From contig OX621257.1 of the NCBI GenBank assembly GCA_951640165.1, positions 12,225,201-12,289,200 of the forward strand: 64,000 nt of DNA. The letters run 5' to 3'. Shown here piece by piece: positions 21,575 through 32,499 of the stretch; position 1 is the stretch's first letter; each line of letters opens with the position of its first letter. The translations under genes were made by a program, and so were the position numbers. This DNA is from Pseudoips prasinana. Taxonomy: Eukaryota > Arthropoda > Insecta > Lepidoptera > Nolidae. The notes under the pieces were generated by a model that saw nothing but the letters and a program-made list of their open reading frames with translations, was not told where the DNA came from and made no database searches.

Positions 21575-21855
21575 AATAAAAAAGTTTTTATTCACGTAGA
21601 CTTAAAAAAAGCGCTTGTAAATAGTCAGAACATGTTTGTAGTAATACAGTTATTATTTCTAGTTACATATTACATATAGGTATTTAGGTACACGGAATGT
21701 TAAAACATTTATACAATTTATTTAATAATGGTAGTGACATTTAGCTAGCTTGTATTAAGTTATTGTCAAGGAGATTATGTTTAGTTGAAGTTTATAATAT
21801 TATGTGTTGAAATTTATATCTTACTACATATTGTCTGAATGGTATTATTTATTAC
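21575..21855 (+). repeat. Dispersed repeat E, uninterrupted copy
   Basis: GTTTTTATTCACGTAGACTT, AAAGCGCTTGTAAATAGTC, TTTAGCTAGCTTGTATTAAG. It shows the sequence that the MITE at 1736 interrupts. Confidence 0.7.
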
Positions 21856-22160
21856 TAGCTGTGCCCGCGACTTCGTCCGCGTCTTAATTAGTTTATTTTG
21901 TTTTTTAGTAAAATAAATGACTTTTTCTAAAATATAAGTAGCTTAAGTTACTCCTTATTACATCAGCTACCTGCCAATAAAAGTCGTCAAAATCGGTCCA
22001 GCCGTTTCAGAGATTAGCCGGAACAAACAGACAGACAAAAATTTTAAAAAATGTTAATTTGGTGTATGTAACGTATATATATTCATATTTATGTAGTAAA
22101 AATCGGTTATTTCAATATTACAAACAGACACTCCAATTTTATTTATTTGTATAGATTAGT
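21855..22160 (+). repeat. Repeat H2 (CTAGCTGTGCCCGCGACTTC), copy 1
   Basis: About 300 bp from CTAGCTGTGCCCGCGACTTC to TTATTTATTTGTATAGATTA, including AAATCGGTCCAGCCGTTTCA. Collinear with 57041-57372. A very common lepidopteran retroelement-tail-like repeat. Confidence 0.75.
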
Positions 22161-22640
22161 TATTATTTTCTTCTTACAAGGCTTCTGTTGAATCCTGATG
22201 CAAACGGCGAATAAAGTCAAGCGAGTTCATTTTGCGATCGTCAAAACGAGCAAACCTTAGCACCACTGCCCGTTAGTGACGGTCACAAACCAACTTCGCT
22301 TAACAACATAGCTTCAACTCATAGTTTTCATCCTTCTTTCTTCTTCTCATATCTTCATTATCTCTTACGTTCTTCGTCTCTTCCTTCCGTCTTCTGTCTG
22401 GACTGGTATACAGTTATAATAATATTGTAACCTTTTACGTTGTTTTATGACATCAATTTTCATAAAACAATGTATAACCACAGTATCATTATTATTTGGA
22501 GTGGCTATTACTGTTATGAGATAACGACAAATATAAAAAACATTTACAAAAAACCAGTTTGTTCGCTTTAGCAACATTATCTTCGACATTTTAAACAAAC
22601 AAAAAAATTGTTTTCTTATTTTAAGTTTACCATGATCTAA
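22160..22640. other. No gene seen
   Basis: No feature recognised apart from a pyrimidine-rich (TTCTTC) patch at 22330-22395. Confidence 0.35.
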
Positions 22641-22644
22641 TAAC

Positions 22645-22905
22645 GATTCAACACAAACAGCACTACCACCACCGCCACCACCATAACAGCCAAATTATGT
22701 CCCCTGCTGGAATAAAGCCTCCCCAAAGAAAGGGGGGATATGCCATAATCGTCACGCTTGGCACATGGGTTGGCGATCGCAGTTTGATTGTCATAGTTCA
22801 CAGAAAAATGTTGCTGCCCGTTCTCTGGTAGTTATTCTCTCGGGACGATTTCTACGCCCCCCACGGGATGAGATGGGGTGATGATATTCTTCATCGTAAC
22901 CACAC
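22645..22905 (-). repeat. Dispersed repeat J, inverted copy
   Basis: GTCACGCTTGGCACATGGGT, TCATAGTTCACAGAAAAATG and GTTCTCTGGTAG are the complement of 57560-57665. GGTGATGATATTCTTCATCG corresponds to the GACGGCATAGAATATCATCA end. The left edge is an RTE-like tail. Confidence 0.65.
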
Positions 22906-22934
22906 ACAGCGACAGCACCATGTCCAAAAAATTA

Positions 22935-23018
22935 AAATAATAATGTCCTGGGACAATATTTACACACGGCCATCGGATCCTAAACTAAGCATACCTTGTA
23001 CTATGGAAACCAGATAAC
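22935..23018 (-). mobile_element. SINE family A 3' body
   Basis: GTCCTGGGACAATATTTACA to GGAAACCAGATAACTGATAT. It abuts the tail of the CR1-like LINE. Confidence 0.7.
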
Positions 23019-23019
23019 T

Positions 23020-25272
23020 GATATACAATACAATACAATACTCTTTATTGTACACCAAATGAATTACAAAAAAGAACTTAAATACTAGCATAATAATGAC
23101 AAAGGGCGGTCTTATCGCTAGCTGCGATTTCTTACAGACAACCTTAGGATGGACAGGACATGAAATGTATGAAATGAAAACGGGTAAGAGGTGTAAAAAG
23201 TTCAGTAAAAGAAAAAGATTAAAAGAAACAGAAAAGGTAGGTATCAGATATTATGTAGGAGTACACCTACATTTTGTAGGTGAATATATAATTATCTAAA
23301 ATACTATGTATACATAATTTATATGTAATGCATGCAATATATACCTGCTAAATAAAATAAATAGAGGCAATAAATAATATATTATAATAAATACATATAT
23401 AAATACATATTTAAATACATATATCAAACATATATATTTATTATTAATGAAAGGAAAATATTCGTAGCATGTTCCGCTGCTAATTAATGTTGAGTTGTGC
23501 AAGATAATGGTCTTTTACCATTTTTTTTAAAACGTGTATTGACTGGGCGCGTCTAATCGTCATTGGTAAGGCGGTCCACAAACGTACAGCTTGGACGGTG
23601 AAAGATTTCGTGTAAAAGTTTGTGGAATGGGTAGTAGTTTTTAGTCGCATGTTCTCCGATGACCTCAGAGAAAGAGAATGTGTGTCATTTAGGAACTCGA
23701 AACGTTATTTAAGATATGAAGGGGTAGTAGGATTGAACAGTATGTTATATAAAAAAGTCAGAAAGTGAGTATCTCGGCGGAGGCGAATAGGCAGCCACTT
23801 GAGCTTAGCGCGATATTCTGAAACATGATCATACTTACGTAATCCAAATATGAACCTTATGCAATAATTTTGAAGGCGCTCAAGTTTATCAAGCTGGGCT
23901 ACAGTGAGATCAGGATAGCTGGCATCGGCATAGTCTAAAATAGGAAAGAGAAGAGATTGTGCAAGCGCAATTTTTGTGGGTATTGGAAGAAAGTTACGGA
24001 TTCTCCGTAACGAACCAGCCGAAGCAAATAATTTCCGGCTGACTTCTTGCAGCTGAGGACCCCAGGATAACGTATTATCTATAAAAATACCTAGGTTTTT
24101 GACCTTATCACTATAAGGTATGACGTTTTGATCAAAATAGACCTTAGGTAGCTGGAGCCAATCTATTCTAGATATTAATTTAGAGCTGCCTACAACTATG
24201 GCCTGTGTCTTTGCCGGGTTGACATTTAATCCATACGATTTGCTCCACTCGCATATATGAGTCATATCCGCATTAATGATTTCAACGGCAGCGGGCAAAT
24301 TTTCAAGTGAAGCCTGTGTATATATCTGAAGATCATCAGCATAGAGGTGGTAGGAAGAACGGAGATTGTTTGAGATGGTATTAATAAATATTGCGAAAAG
24401 TAGAGGAGATAGCACGCCACCCTGTGGCACACCAACAGACAGTTGACACCATGAAGAGAGTGTGTCTTCTATACGGATGCGCGGTTGACGGCCGAACAGG
24501 TAATTTCGAAACCAATCAGTAACCAATGGAGATACGTTAAGCGAGTGTATAATGCCGATCAGGATATCAAAATCTACGGTATTGAAAGCATTTGAGAAAT
24601 CAAGCAAGGACAGTAAAGTGAGATGTCCACTATCCATGCCCTGCCTGATATCGTCAGTAATCTTAACGAGAGCAGTAGCCGTACTATGACCTTGACGGAA
24701 ACCGGATTGCATGGGGTTAATCAGTTGGTTTCTGCAGGGGAATGTATTGAGCTGGCTAAAAACTAGGCGCTCCAGGACTTTGGAAAGGAAAGGAAGAATG
24801 GATATAGGACGAAATTCTGTGAAGGATGAAGGATTGGGTTTCTTTGGTAGTGGGATAACATGTGCTTCTTTCCATGATGATGGAAAGCAACCGTTGGACA
24901 GGGAATAGTTGAGGATATGACAGATGACATGGAGGATTTCTTCAAGGATTGTGGTGATCATAATACGGCTAATACTGTCGCTACCAACAGCTTTCGATGA
25001 AATCGACAAAATGTTCTTCCTAACGTCACAAGTGGTTACTTGATTAAAAACAAAGGGAGCATAATCGGGCTTTGGAAGTGATGAAAGATATCTCATAGTA
25101 TTATCTTTAGTTGTCATATTATAATTTGATGACGACGAGAAGTGTAGATTTAGAGAATTAATATCTAAATTCTTGTAGGTTAGGTTAGAATTTGCTTTTC
25201 CAACTCCCATTGATTTAAGAAATTTCCAAACTTTAGATGGATTACCATGTTCAATTGAGTCGTGGACATGTT
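23020..25272 (-). mobile_element. CR1-like non-LTR retrotransposon, 5'-truncated
   Basis: The element runs on the − strand. Its 5' end is cut at about 25272, where a SINE A begins. ORF 25272-23480, then a 3' UTR of about 450 bp ending in a short direct-repeat tail (GTATTGTATTGTAT in sense, at 23020-23042). No target duplication could be fixed because both ends touch SINE A copies. Decayed relatives are at 4842 and 16580. Confidence 0.85.
23480..25272 (-). pseudogene. CR1-like reverse transcriptase ORF, one in-frame stop
   Basis: RNA-directed DNA polymerase of a CR1/Jockey-group LINE. The open stretch 25210-23705 has 501 codons, but the frame is already open upstream (HGNPSKVWKFLKS) back to the SINE junction, so the ATG at 25210 is not the natural start. 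RT motifs in order: SSWKEAHVIPLPKK, RPISILPFLSKVLERL, GFRQGHSTATALV, LLSLLDFSNAFNTV (first catalytic Asp), VGVPQGGVLSPLLFAIF, and YHLYADDLQIY with the catalytic Asp pair. These are followed by thumb motifs (GLNVNPAKTQ, NLGIFID) and the C-terminal WLPIRLRRD. TAA at 23705-23707 interrupts; the frame then continues for 75 codons (TKSFTVQAVRLWTALP) to TAG at 23480. The endonuclease domain is lost by truncation. It appears young, and the clade assignment is by motif only. Confidence 0.88.
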
Positions 25273-25432
25273 GGCGTTGTTACTACTTTTCTTTTGTAAA
25301 TACATACTTATATAGATAATTACACCCACACTCAAGACATTTTCATGCACACAAATATCTGTCCTGGGTGGGAATCGAACCCACGACCTCCGGTGTGAAA
25401 AGCAAGCATTTGCCAACCACGCCAAGACGACC
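25272..25432 (-). mobile_element. SINE family A at the LINE 5' boundary
   Basis: TACTTTTCTTTTGTAAATAC through the complementary B box GGGTGGGAATCGAACCCACG to GCCAACCACGCCAAGACG. The distal 3' body of the family is absent at the LINE side. Confidence 0.85.
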
Positions 25433-25434
25433 AC

Positions 25435-25712
25435 CACGCAAGAATATACCATTACCACTAGATCTGCACTGTCTGGGGAATTTTGAACTTCCATTCATAA
25501 TGGTTATGTACCGCAACGTTGCAACATCTACCAATAGGTTTTATGTTCGTATACCTCATCCTTAGCACTTTACCAATGATTGTACACCCAAGTACAACAC
25601 AATTACGAAGTTGACGAGAATCTGTAAAAAAAAAGAATATAATTAATAACTCTACGCTCTGCTGCTATTGCGCGTAGTAATTTAGCCAATGGCGTCCGGC
25701 ATATTTTATTAT
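25435..25712. other. Unassigned, no gene seen
   Basis: No recognised repeat or coding frame. I could not extend the CR1-like ORF across it. Confidence 0.35.
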
Positions 25713-25714
25713 TA

Positions 25715-25950
25715 CTTACTTATCGTGGTTACTCTGGTGTCAGTGTTGTTCAAGCCGCCCATTAGGCCTCTGACATGGATCAATTTGACGTTTGTTGCGA
25801 AATGGCTACAACCGGAACCGTCAGCTTAACGTCCCTCCGAAGCTAGAAGACGCTCAGAAATTAAACCAATTTGGCGGTCACCCATGTATGGACTGATCGC
25901 GAGCCTAGTGGCTAGACCTCGCCAATCACATAGGGACTGGTGAGAGCATC
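25715..25950 (-). mobile_element. 5S-rRNA-derived SINE
   Basis: Complement of the family at 30930: GGTCACCCATGTATGGACTG is the complement of a 5S box C-like CAGTCCATACATGGGTGACC. Followed by CGCGAGCCTAGTGG, and on the other side by the body CGCTCAGAAATTAAACCA. Confidence 0.7.
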
Positions 25951-26094
25951 TGGCTATGATTGTTTTTATTATTGTGCCACATTAATAAAAGAGTATTAAA
26001 GATCTGGTTCACTATAACCCTAGATATTGTTGATATGGATAAGTTGGAGAAATGATCCTACACAGATTTTGTGAAAATCTCATTATAATAAGGC

Positions 26095-26985
26095 TAACAA
26101 AAACAAGTGCGAGTCGGACTCGCCCACCGAGGGTTCTGTACAAATTTGTAGCCATATCAGGTTTCATACATATTACCCATAAATAGTCCAGGAATAAACT
26201 GTTAGGTAACCTGTATTTTTTGTTATTTATTTAAAAATGTGTAGTTTACGGACTTTTCCCTTAACTTATAGTATAAGAAGATAGATATATATCACGGTTC
26301 TAGGTCAACGGAAAATGCCCCATATAAATATAGGATTCCCTTGCAAGTGTCGAAATAAACTTTTTTGCATAGTTTATTTTATTACAACTTAAGGGACTGT
26401 AAACTTGAGTATATGGTTTTAATTAACACAGTATGTTTTTCAACCCGGCCGGATCCGGTAAAATTCGCCGTTAGGATGAATCCTTTAACGTATTTAATAA
26501 AAATTTGCTTTAAGTAAATGGAGGAAAAATACAATGATTCAAGTTTATGGAATAATATTTATTTCAAAACCAGCAAAATTAGTCTTAATCAGTCTCAAAA
26601 TCACGAGTTTTTAATACAGAATTAGTTAAATTTCACTTATTTACGGCATAGTGGAATTAGTGTTACTAATTAAGTTTAAGCAAGCATTGGTATTCAGTAA
26701 TTAAGTTTAGGATACAATTGGTCTTCCACGCACTGATGAAATACCTGGATTTAGAGGATTTCGAGAAAAATGCCAATTTTCTACAAATTGGGGCTTCCGT
26801 GTCGACTGCCGCAGTTTTTGTACCTACCGGGCCCGATATGAATGGCCCGGTATGTATGATAAAAAGGCACCTAGTTTGCAATCTCTAAACTCAATACCTC
26901 CACGCTGTCCCGAGATAAAGGGTCTAGACAACAAAGTGATCCTATAAGGCTTCCGTTGTTTCCTTTTTTCGTACGGAACCTTAAA
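26095..26985 (+). repeat. Dispersed repeat F, copy 4, diverged
   Basis: Starts AAGTGCGAGTCGGACTCGCC and GAGGGTTCTGTAC, and ends TTTTTTCGTACGGAACCTTA. The interior is largely unlike copies 1-3, so it may be a subfamily or carry insertions. It contains the hairpin ACCGGGCC..GGCCCGGT at about 26826. Confidence 0.5.
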
Positions 26986-26989
26986 AAAG

Positions 26990-27885
26990 AGAGAGACATG
27001 AATCTTTGTCGCCATTCTAGCTACGCAGGTGAGTCGTATTCTTTTTTCCTCATAATTTAGTTGCTTATTACTATTTAAGAAACATACGACTGACTTGAAC
27101 ATTTTAAATACCAACCGATTACAACACTTTCACATTTGTAACAGCTTGAGACACAAAAACAATTACATTTTATTTTTCCTTTTCAACAAAATGCATCGGC
27201 CTGTCCGTTGAATAAATTTACCTTAGGTACTTCTGCATAATCGTTGCTGAGGAGAGCTATTTGAAATTTGTCTAGTACACACGGCTACATATTAAGCTAT
27301 ACATTTCCAATATAAGCTGCAATGTATGTATATCCTATATAAGCTTGATAAGTAGCCGTGTGTACAACAGCTATAACATTTTATGTAATTTTCTAGCTAT
27401 TTGATTATTATTTATAGAAGACTAATCAAATTGCTAGAAAAATTATATACCGAATATGGAGAAACCGTGTAACACATACCTATATAAAAACAAAAATACA
27501 GTCGAATCGATGACCTTGTATTTTTAAAGGCGATTGAAAGAAGCTTTTCTTTTTTGATTTGGCGATAGTAAAGTATAAGGGAAGGCTGGAAGAATTGCAG
27601 GCAAATAATTAGTATGGGGAAACGACAAGAAAATATATAATACCTAGGTTATTTAATACATATAGTGCATTACGAGACGACACAAAGATTAATTGTAAGA
27701 TGAGGTTAAAAAAGATAATTAAAGAGATTGTGAGATATGAAAAATTAGTTAGGAAGTAGTGTGTAAGATACTTAAAATAAGTTTAGTTATAAGAAAGTAA
27801 ATTTGTTGGTAAATGAGCGAATCGCCTACAAACTGCGTTAGCCGTTTGGCGATACATATGTACCTGTAAAAACCCTTATTAAAAT
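26990..27885. other. AT-rich DNA with one small MITE
   Basis: No gene recognised. The only structure is the 88-bp palindromic element at 27279-27366. Confidence 0.4.
27279..27366. mobile_element. 88-bp palindromic MITE
   Basis: GTACACACGGCTAC and its complement GTAGCCGTGTGTAC bound a near-palindromic interior (CATATTAAGCTATA / TATAAGCTTGATAAG). A half copy is at about 21100-21152. Confidence 0.7.
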
Positions 27886-27887
27886 AT

Positions 27888-28533
27888 ACACAACATGTAA
27901 CGTAATTAACGCACACCCTCAAACTCCCCAATTAGAATATTATGTTGTAATCATAATACATACACTGAGTTTTTAATTTAACATGTATATGCATTATTAT
28001 TTACTATTAATTACTTTCCTTTTTTACTATAATTTATTACCAACGGCCGTTGGAGCAGAAAGGTTCTCGAGTGGCGACCACGAACCGGAAGACGCAGCGT
28101 GGGCAGGCCTCCTACACGGTGGACCGATGATCTTGTGCGGGTCGCTGGAAACTGCTGGGTGCGAATAGCGCAAGACCTGCAATTGTGGAGATCTTTGGGG
28201 GAGGCCTTTGTCCAGCAGTGGACGTCTTTCAGCTGATATGATGATGATGATGATGAAATTACATTCTTGGAATATAGTTTATTTTTCTTTATTTTGTATT
28301 GAATCACGGAATTTGTATGAATACAAATAAAACTGCCATTTATAAGTCTTATTTCTTTGACTTACGGTCCATTTCAATTGGTTTTGACTCTACAGGGTTG
28401 ATATGACAATGATTTCTGTAGTTTTAATTATTTTGGAATAAAAAATAAAAAATGATATAAATCGATTCAGTAAAGGATTCTGAACAAACTATTTTCAGGA
28501 AGTGCGTTAATTAAGTTACATGTTGTATATATA
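27888..28533. mobile_element. MITE family 1, copy 2, split by an RTE tail
   Basis: The terminal repeats ACAACATGTAACGTAATTAA and its complement flank a body collinear with copies 1 and 3, except for the RTE insertion at 28018-28256. Confidence 0.8.
28018..28256 (+). mobile_element. RTE-type LINE 3' end inserted in MITE 1
   Basis: GGTTCTCGAGTGGCGACCAC, GTGGACCGATGATCTTG, GGAGGCCTTTGTCCAGCAGT and a (TGATGA)n tail encode the RTE C-terminus (TDDLVRVAG- and GEAFVQQW-like, frameshifted). AATTACTTTC and AATTACATTC flank it as an imperfect 10-bp target duplication. Confidence 0.75.
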
Positions 28534-28534
28534 A

Positions 28535-28900
28535 TAAAAAAAATCGTGTTCTTGCAATAAGTAATCCAACAATAAAAGTTCCACGTTGTTCATAAGGAAC
28601 TATCAATTCAGTGATAATACATGAAATAAGGCCACATGTGGATAGGTATTCAGGCATCAGACGAACACAATACACTTGTTACACTTGAACAAATAACGTG
28701 AGACTTGTGACTCATGTTTGAGTTCACATAATTTCACCTTGCGGCGATTAAAAATCGTGTAAGGTTGAACAAAACTGCAATACTTGTAGAATTTTATGAG
28801 CTCACGTATTTATAACTTAGCCAAACCACATAGTAAGCGTGAAACATGATTTATGAAATAATGAACTTATGTAAATCCGGAAAAAATACATATTGTATTA
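28535..28900. other. No feature seen
   Basis: AT-rich, no repeat recognised. Confidence 0.35.
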
Positions 28901-28902
28901 TA

Positions 28903-29012
28903 TTCTGGGACATTATTCACACACAGCCATCTCATCCCAAACTAAGCAGAGCTATACTATGATACTACTACACATACTAATTTTCTTTTATAAATACATT
29001 CTTATATAGACA
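28903..29012 (-). mobile_element. SINE family A 3' body
   Basis: CTGGGACATTATTCACACAC to TTTTCTTTTATAAATACATTC. Joined directly to repeat H at 29013. Confidence 0.7.
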
Positions 29013-29345
29013 ACTAGCTGTGCCCGGCGGTTTTACCCGCGTTAAGCTTGTACTATGGGTACCAGGCGACGATATACATACTTTTATAGATAGATAAATA
29101 CTTAAATACATAGAAAACATCCATGACTCAGAAACAAATATTCGTGCTCATCACACAAATATTTTCACTTACCGGGATTCGAACCCAGGACCACCAGCTT
29201 CGTAGGAGCAACTAGGCTACGGTGACCGTATATATGACTATAGATAAATTATAATACGCCTATGTGTTAATCCAGAGTATCAGCTAACTCCATACCAAAT
29301 TTTATTCACATCGCTGCCGTTCAGACGTGAAGAAGTAACAATATG
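29013..29345 (+). repeat. Repeat H, split by SINE B
   Basis: CTAGCTGTGCCCGGCGGTTT and TACCCGCGTTA, then SINE B, then ATAAATTATAATACGCC and ATCCAGAGTATCAGCTAACT to GACGTGAAGAAGTAAC. In other copies GCGTTAAACTTTATAAATTA is continuous. Confidence 0.7.
29045..29232 (-). mobile_element. SINE family B, left arm of an inverted pair
   Basis: AAGCTTGTACTATGGGTACC to CCTGGGTTCGAATCCCGGTA (in complement). It lacks 13 bp of the A-box region (GGTAGTGCTCCTG in other copies), exactly as its partner at 29595 does. Confidence 0.85.
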
Positions 29346-29566
29346 TTTGTTAGAGAAGTAACAAAAATATTGTTACCTACGTCTTGGGGTAAGTGATTCG
29401 GATACTCCTCATCATAAATGCATGGGTAAACTATGAGGATGCATTTGAATTGTGTTTGTATCTACAGCGATGATTAGGCTCAATAGGCTCTGGTGAGGTT
29501 GGCAGCTGTAGCCATAATGCTGACTGAGAGTACTCGTATAATAAATCTTCTTCTTCTGATTTATTG
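29346..29566. other. Spacer of the inverted SINE B pair
   Basis: About 220 bp of apparently unique DNA after repeat H. No ORF. Confidence 0.4.
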
Positions 29567-29594
29567 TATTATAATTTATCTATAGTAATATATA

Positions 29595-29830
29595 CGGTCA
29601 CCGTAGCCTAGTTGCTCCTACGAAGTTGGTGGTCCTGGGTTCGAATCCCGGTAAGTGCAAATATTTGTGTGATGAGCACGAATTGTTTCTGAGTCATGGA
29701 TGTTTTCTATGTATTTAAGTATTTATCTATCTATAAAAGTATGTATATCGTCGCCTGGTACCCATAGTACAAGCTTTGCTTAGTTTGGGGCTAGGATAAT
29801 CTGTGTGACATTGTCCCCAAATATTATTAT
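29595..29830 (+). mobile_element. SINE family B, right arm of an inverted pair
   Basis: ACGGTCACCGTAGCCTAGTT joined to GCTCCTACGAAG with the same 13-bp deletion as 29045-29232, then B box GGTTCGAATCCCGG and a full 3' body. Confidence 0.85.
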
Positions 29831-29835
29831 TATTA

Positions 29836-30205
29836 ATTAAAACATAAAGCTGAAGAGTTTGTTTGTTTGCTTGAACGCGCCAATCTCAGGAACTATTGGT
29901 CCGATTTGAAAAATTCTTTCAGTGTTAGATAGCCTATTTATTGAGGAACGCTTTAAGATATTTCCATCGTTCTATTTCAATCAATCTTAGGATTCTGCAG
30001 TTTTTAAATAACACCATAGGAAAATAATAATCAAGTACTGCGCGCGCATTTATGATGTGCAAGGCCGGCAATGAGGGGGAAGAGTGGTGGCTCCAGTTAG
30101 TTAAAAATATTTTCACCTTCTACGTAAACAAAGACGCCGGTTAAAGTTAGCGTTAGCCCTAAGTAACTATGCCGCGCCGACGAAATCGCGGACAGATGCT
30201 AGTTT
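29836..30205 (+). repeat. Dispersed repeat L
   Basis: ATAAAGCTGAAGAGTTTGTT, TTGAACGCGCCAATCTCAGG and ATTGGTCCGATTTGAAAAAT, ending CGAAATCGCGGACAGATGCT. A widespread lepidopteran short repeat type. No ORF. Confidence 0.5.
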
Positions 30206-30335
30206 ACAGTATTAAACATAAGTGTTTTGATAATTTATTATAATAGTACTCGTAGCCATCATTTTGGCTTCAGCTCTCTCATAACCTCATAACCTGACCA
30301 ACTTTGTAGGTGCAAACACAATTTATACGCATTCT

Positions 30336-30600
30336 CTCTTTGCACGCCGCAGGTCCTGGGTTCGATTCCCGCCCAGGACAGATATTTGTGTGCATATGAA
30401 CATGTCTGTTTGTCCTGAGTCTGGGTGTAAATTATTTATGTCTGTGTGTCTTAGTCTGGATGAAATTAACTATATAACTATGTATTTACAAAATAATAGT
30501 AGTGTATGTAGAATATCAGTTGCCTAGTTTCCATAGTAGAACCTCTGATTAGTTTGGGATCAGATGACCGTGTGTGAATACCTAATGACCCAGAATATTT
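30336..30600 (+). mobile_element. SINE family A with internal duplication
   Basis: B box GGGTTCGATTCCCGCCCAGG. The segment TGTCTGTTTGTCCTGAGTCT is followed by a second diverged version (TGTCTGTGTGTCTTAGTCTG). Tail GGGATCAGATGACCGTGTGT. The A-box head is diverged. Confidence 0.75.
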
Positions 30601-30604
30601 ATTA

Positions 30605-30925
30605 TATTATAATAGTAGGTACTTGTAGACAGCAATTTTGATACAACGGCCAATCTCACCAAAGCCTGGGCAACTTTATAGGTGCAAACACATTTAATTT
30701 GCAGTCTCATAATTCTATCGGAATACCAAGAAGAGATCAGGTAACTGAAAAACTATGTCTTCCCCAAGATAAGAGGTTAAATAGTTTTTACAAAATTACT
30801 GCTCCATCGTTCTACTTGTTCAAATGTAAATAGTGTGTTACCGGATCAACCCAAAACTGTTATTGAGAGTATTCAAGTAAAATTATTCTCAATAGTAGCC
30901 AATAGTATTACGAGACGCTCATAGC
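30605..30925. other. No gene seen
   Basis: Unassigned DNA between two SINEs. Confidence 0.3.
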
Positions 30926-30929
30926 TAGA

Positions 30930-31155
30930 TGTTCTCAACCATTCCGCAAGCGATCGGCGAGGTAAGGCAACTAGGCTCGCGGTCAGTCCATAGATGGGTG
31001 ACCACCAAAGTGGTTTAATTTCTGAGCGTCTCCGTGCTTCTGAGGGCACGTTACACTGGCGGTCCCGGTTGAAATAATTCAGAAACAGTCGTGAGGCCTA
31101 TTGGGCGGCTTATACAACTCTGACACTAGGGTAACCACTGCCCATACGATAAGTA
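30930..31155 (+). mobile_element. 5S-rRNA-derived SINE, best copy
   Basis: AGGCTCGCGGTCAGTCCATA followed by GATGGGTGACCACC reproduces the internal control region of 5S rRNA genes (family pattern GGTCAGTACTTGGATGGGTGACC, with 3-4 changes). It continues with a body (TCTGAGCGTCTCCGTGCTTC, GGCCTATTGGGCGGCTTATA) absent from 5S genes. SINE3-type elements are built this way. Copies at 17440, 25715 (−), 32500 and 54690 (−). Confidence 0.75.
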
Positions 31156-31404
31156 AGTAATAGTGGCCTTGGGTCAGGAAAATGTTCATGTGAGAGCCCC
31201 GTGCTTCGGAGAGTTGGTTAGACTCTGGTGACCAAAATGCTGGTTACAATCACTATTATAATATATAAATGTTATAATGATAAGTCTACAAAACACTTAT
31301 TAGCTTTTTATTTTACTAAATCGACTTCTTATCACAGATGCCTGTGTCTGAACTTTGCTTGTGTTATCTTATCAGAATTAGGTCAGTTTTAGGTTATTAT
31401 TAAT

Positions 31405-31745
31405 TTTGTCTGCCACGTTTGCATAACGGTAGCGTGTTTAACTGCAGTTAATGAGGACCTGCGTTCAAATACCGGGTTGTGTCAAAAATTATATTGGGAT
31501 TTTCTAGTAACAAAAATTCTCAGTATCATCCCCAAGTCTGGAAAATTGGTGTGGTAACATCCGCGTGCCTTGGAGAACCTGTACAGCCATCGGTCCCGTA
31601 ACGGACCTCTTTCGTCGTGTCAGCTACACATCCTACCGAATCATGAGAATGAGGGAATAGGAAGTGAATCTGTGTTTGTGCACTATGACATGTATTGGGC
31701 ATATAGCTAAGCTACATTGAGACTTGTCGTCATGGCTGAAATTCG
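31405..31745 (+). mobile_element. tRNA-Pro-like SINE (family P), diverged
   Basis: GCATAACGGTAGCGTG and GCGTTCAAATACCGGG replace the A and B boxes. The body GCCTTGGAGAACCTGTACAG and CCGAATCATGAGAATGAGGG aligns with 11204-11563. Confidence 0.75.
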
Positions 31746-31861
31746 ACCAGGAAGACAATATTATTATTATTAAAAATAAAAGAAAGAGGTGTGCAAGGAT
31801 CGTGACAAATGGAAGTCCGTTGTCTCTGCCTACCCCTCTGGGAAACAGGCGTGAGTCTATT

Positions 31862-32045
31862 TTTAACCGACTTCAAAAGGAGGAAGTTCTCAAGTTCACC
31901 TACTTCAAACCTTTCAATAGGCAGCACATAAAAATTATATTATATCATTAATATTAAAGGTATTACGTTTGCATAAGAGATGTATTAAATTAAACCTTTA
32001 TTAAGATATTTTTTTAAACTTTTTAGTTTTTGAAGTCGGTGTTTT
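31862..32045. mobile_element. Short MITE family G, copy 2
   Basis: AACCGACTTCAAAAGGAGGA at the left, TTTTTGAAGTCGGTG at the right. The interior is the inverted counterpart of 8675-8815, followed by AAACGAAGC as there. Confidence 0.65.
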
Positions 32046-32089
32046 TAAACGAAGCTTTTTTTATATTAAAAAAAAATAATTAACAATAC

Positions 32090-32335
32090 GGGCCGATTGG
32101 TGTGGTCGACAGATACTTTCCTTTCACGCCACAGGGCGTGGATTCAATTCTCACCAAGGACAGATATTAGTGTGCATGAACATATCTGTTTGTCTTGAGT
32201 CTGGGTGTTATTATCTATGTAAATAGATATTTACAAAAAGGAAAGTAGTATATCAGTTATCTGGTCCACTGTACAAGCTCAGCGTAGTTTGGGATCAGAT
32301 GGCCGTATGTGAACAATGTCCCAGGATAGTATTAT
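32090..32335 (+). mobile_element. SINE family A, diverged
   Basis: GGGCCGATTGGTGTGGTCGA, decayed B box GGATTCAATTCTCACC, body and tail GGGATCAGATGGCCGTATGT. Confidence 0.75.
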
Positions 32336-32499
32336 CACAACACATATTATTTTCCTGCATTATTTTAATTAGTTTTATTTATTTCTTAGTGTTCTCGGTC
32401 AGGATAAGCGAGCACGTGGTCATTCCAGCGACATTTAATTTATAATCGTCTTCTAGCTTCGAGGTCAAGTTATCAGTATTGTCGTAGTAATTAAAAAAA

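Noticed and set aside
24711..24945. ORFs opposite the CR1-like RT
   Set aside because: They are shadows of the RT reading frame.
25180..25565. ORFs across 25.2-25.6 kb (104, 63 and 65 codons)
   Set aside because: They are translations of SINE A. Phrases such as the reading of the B box recur wherever this SINE occurs.
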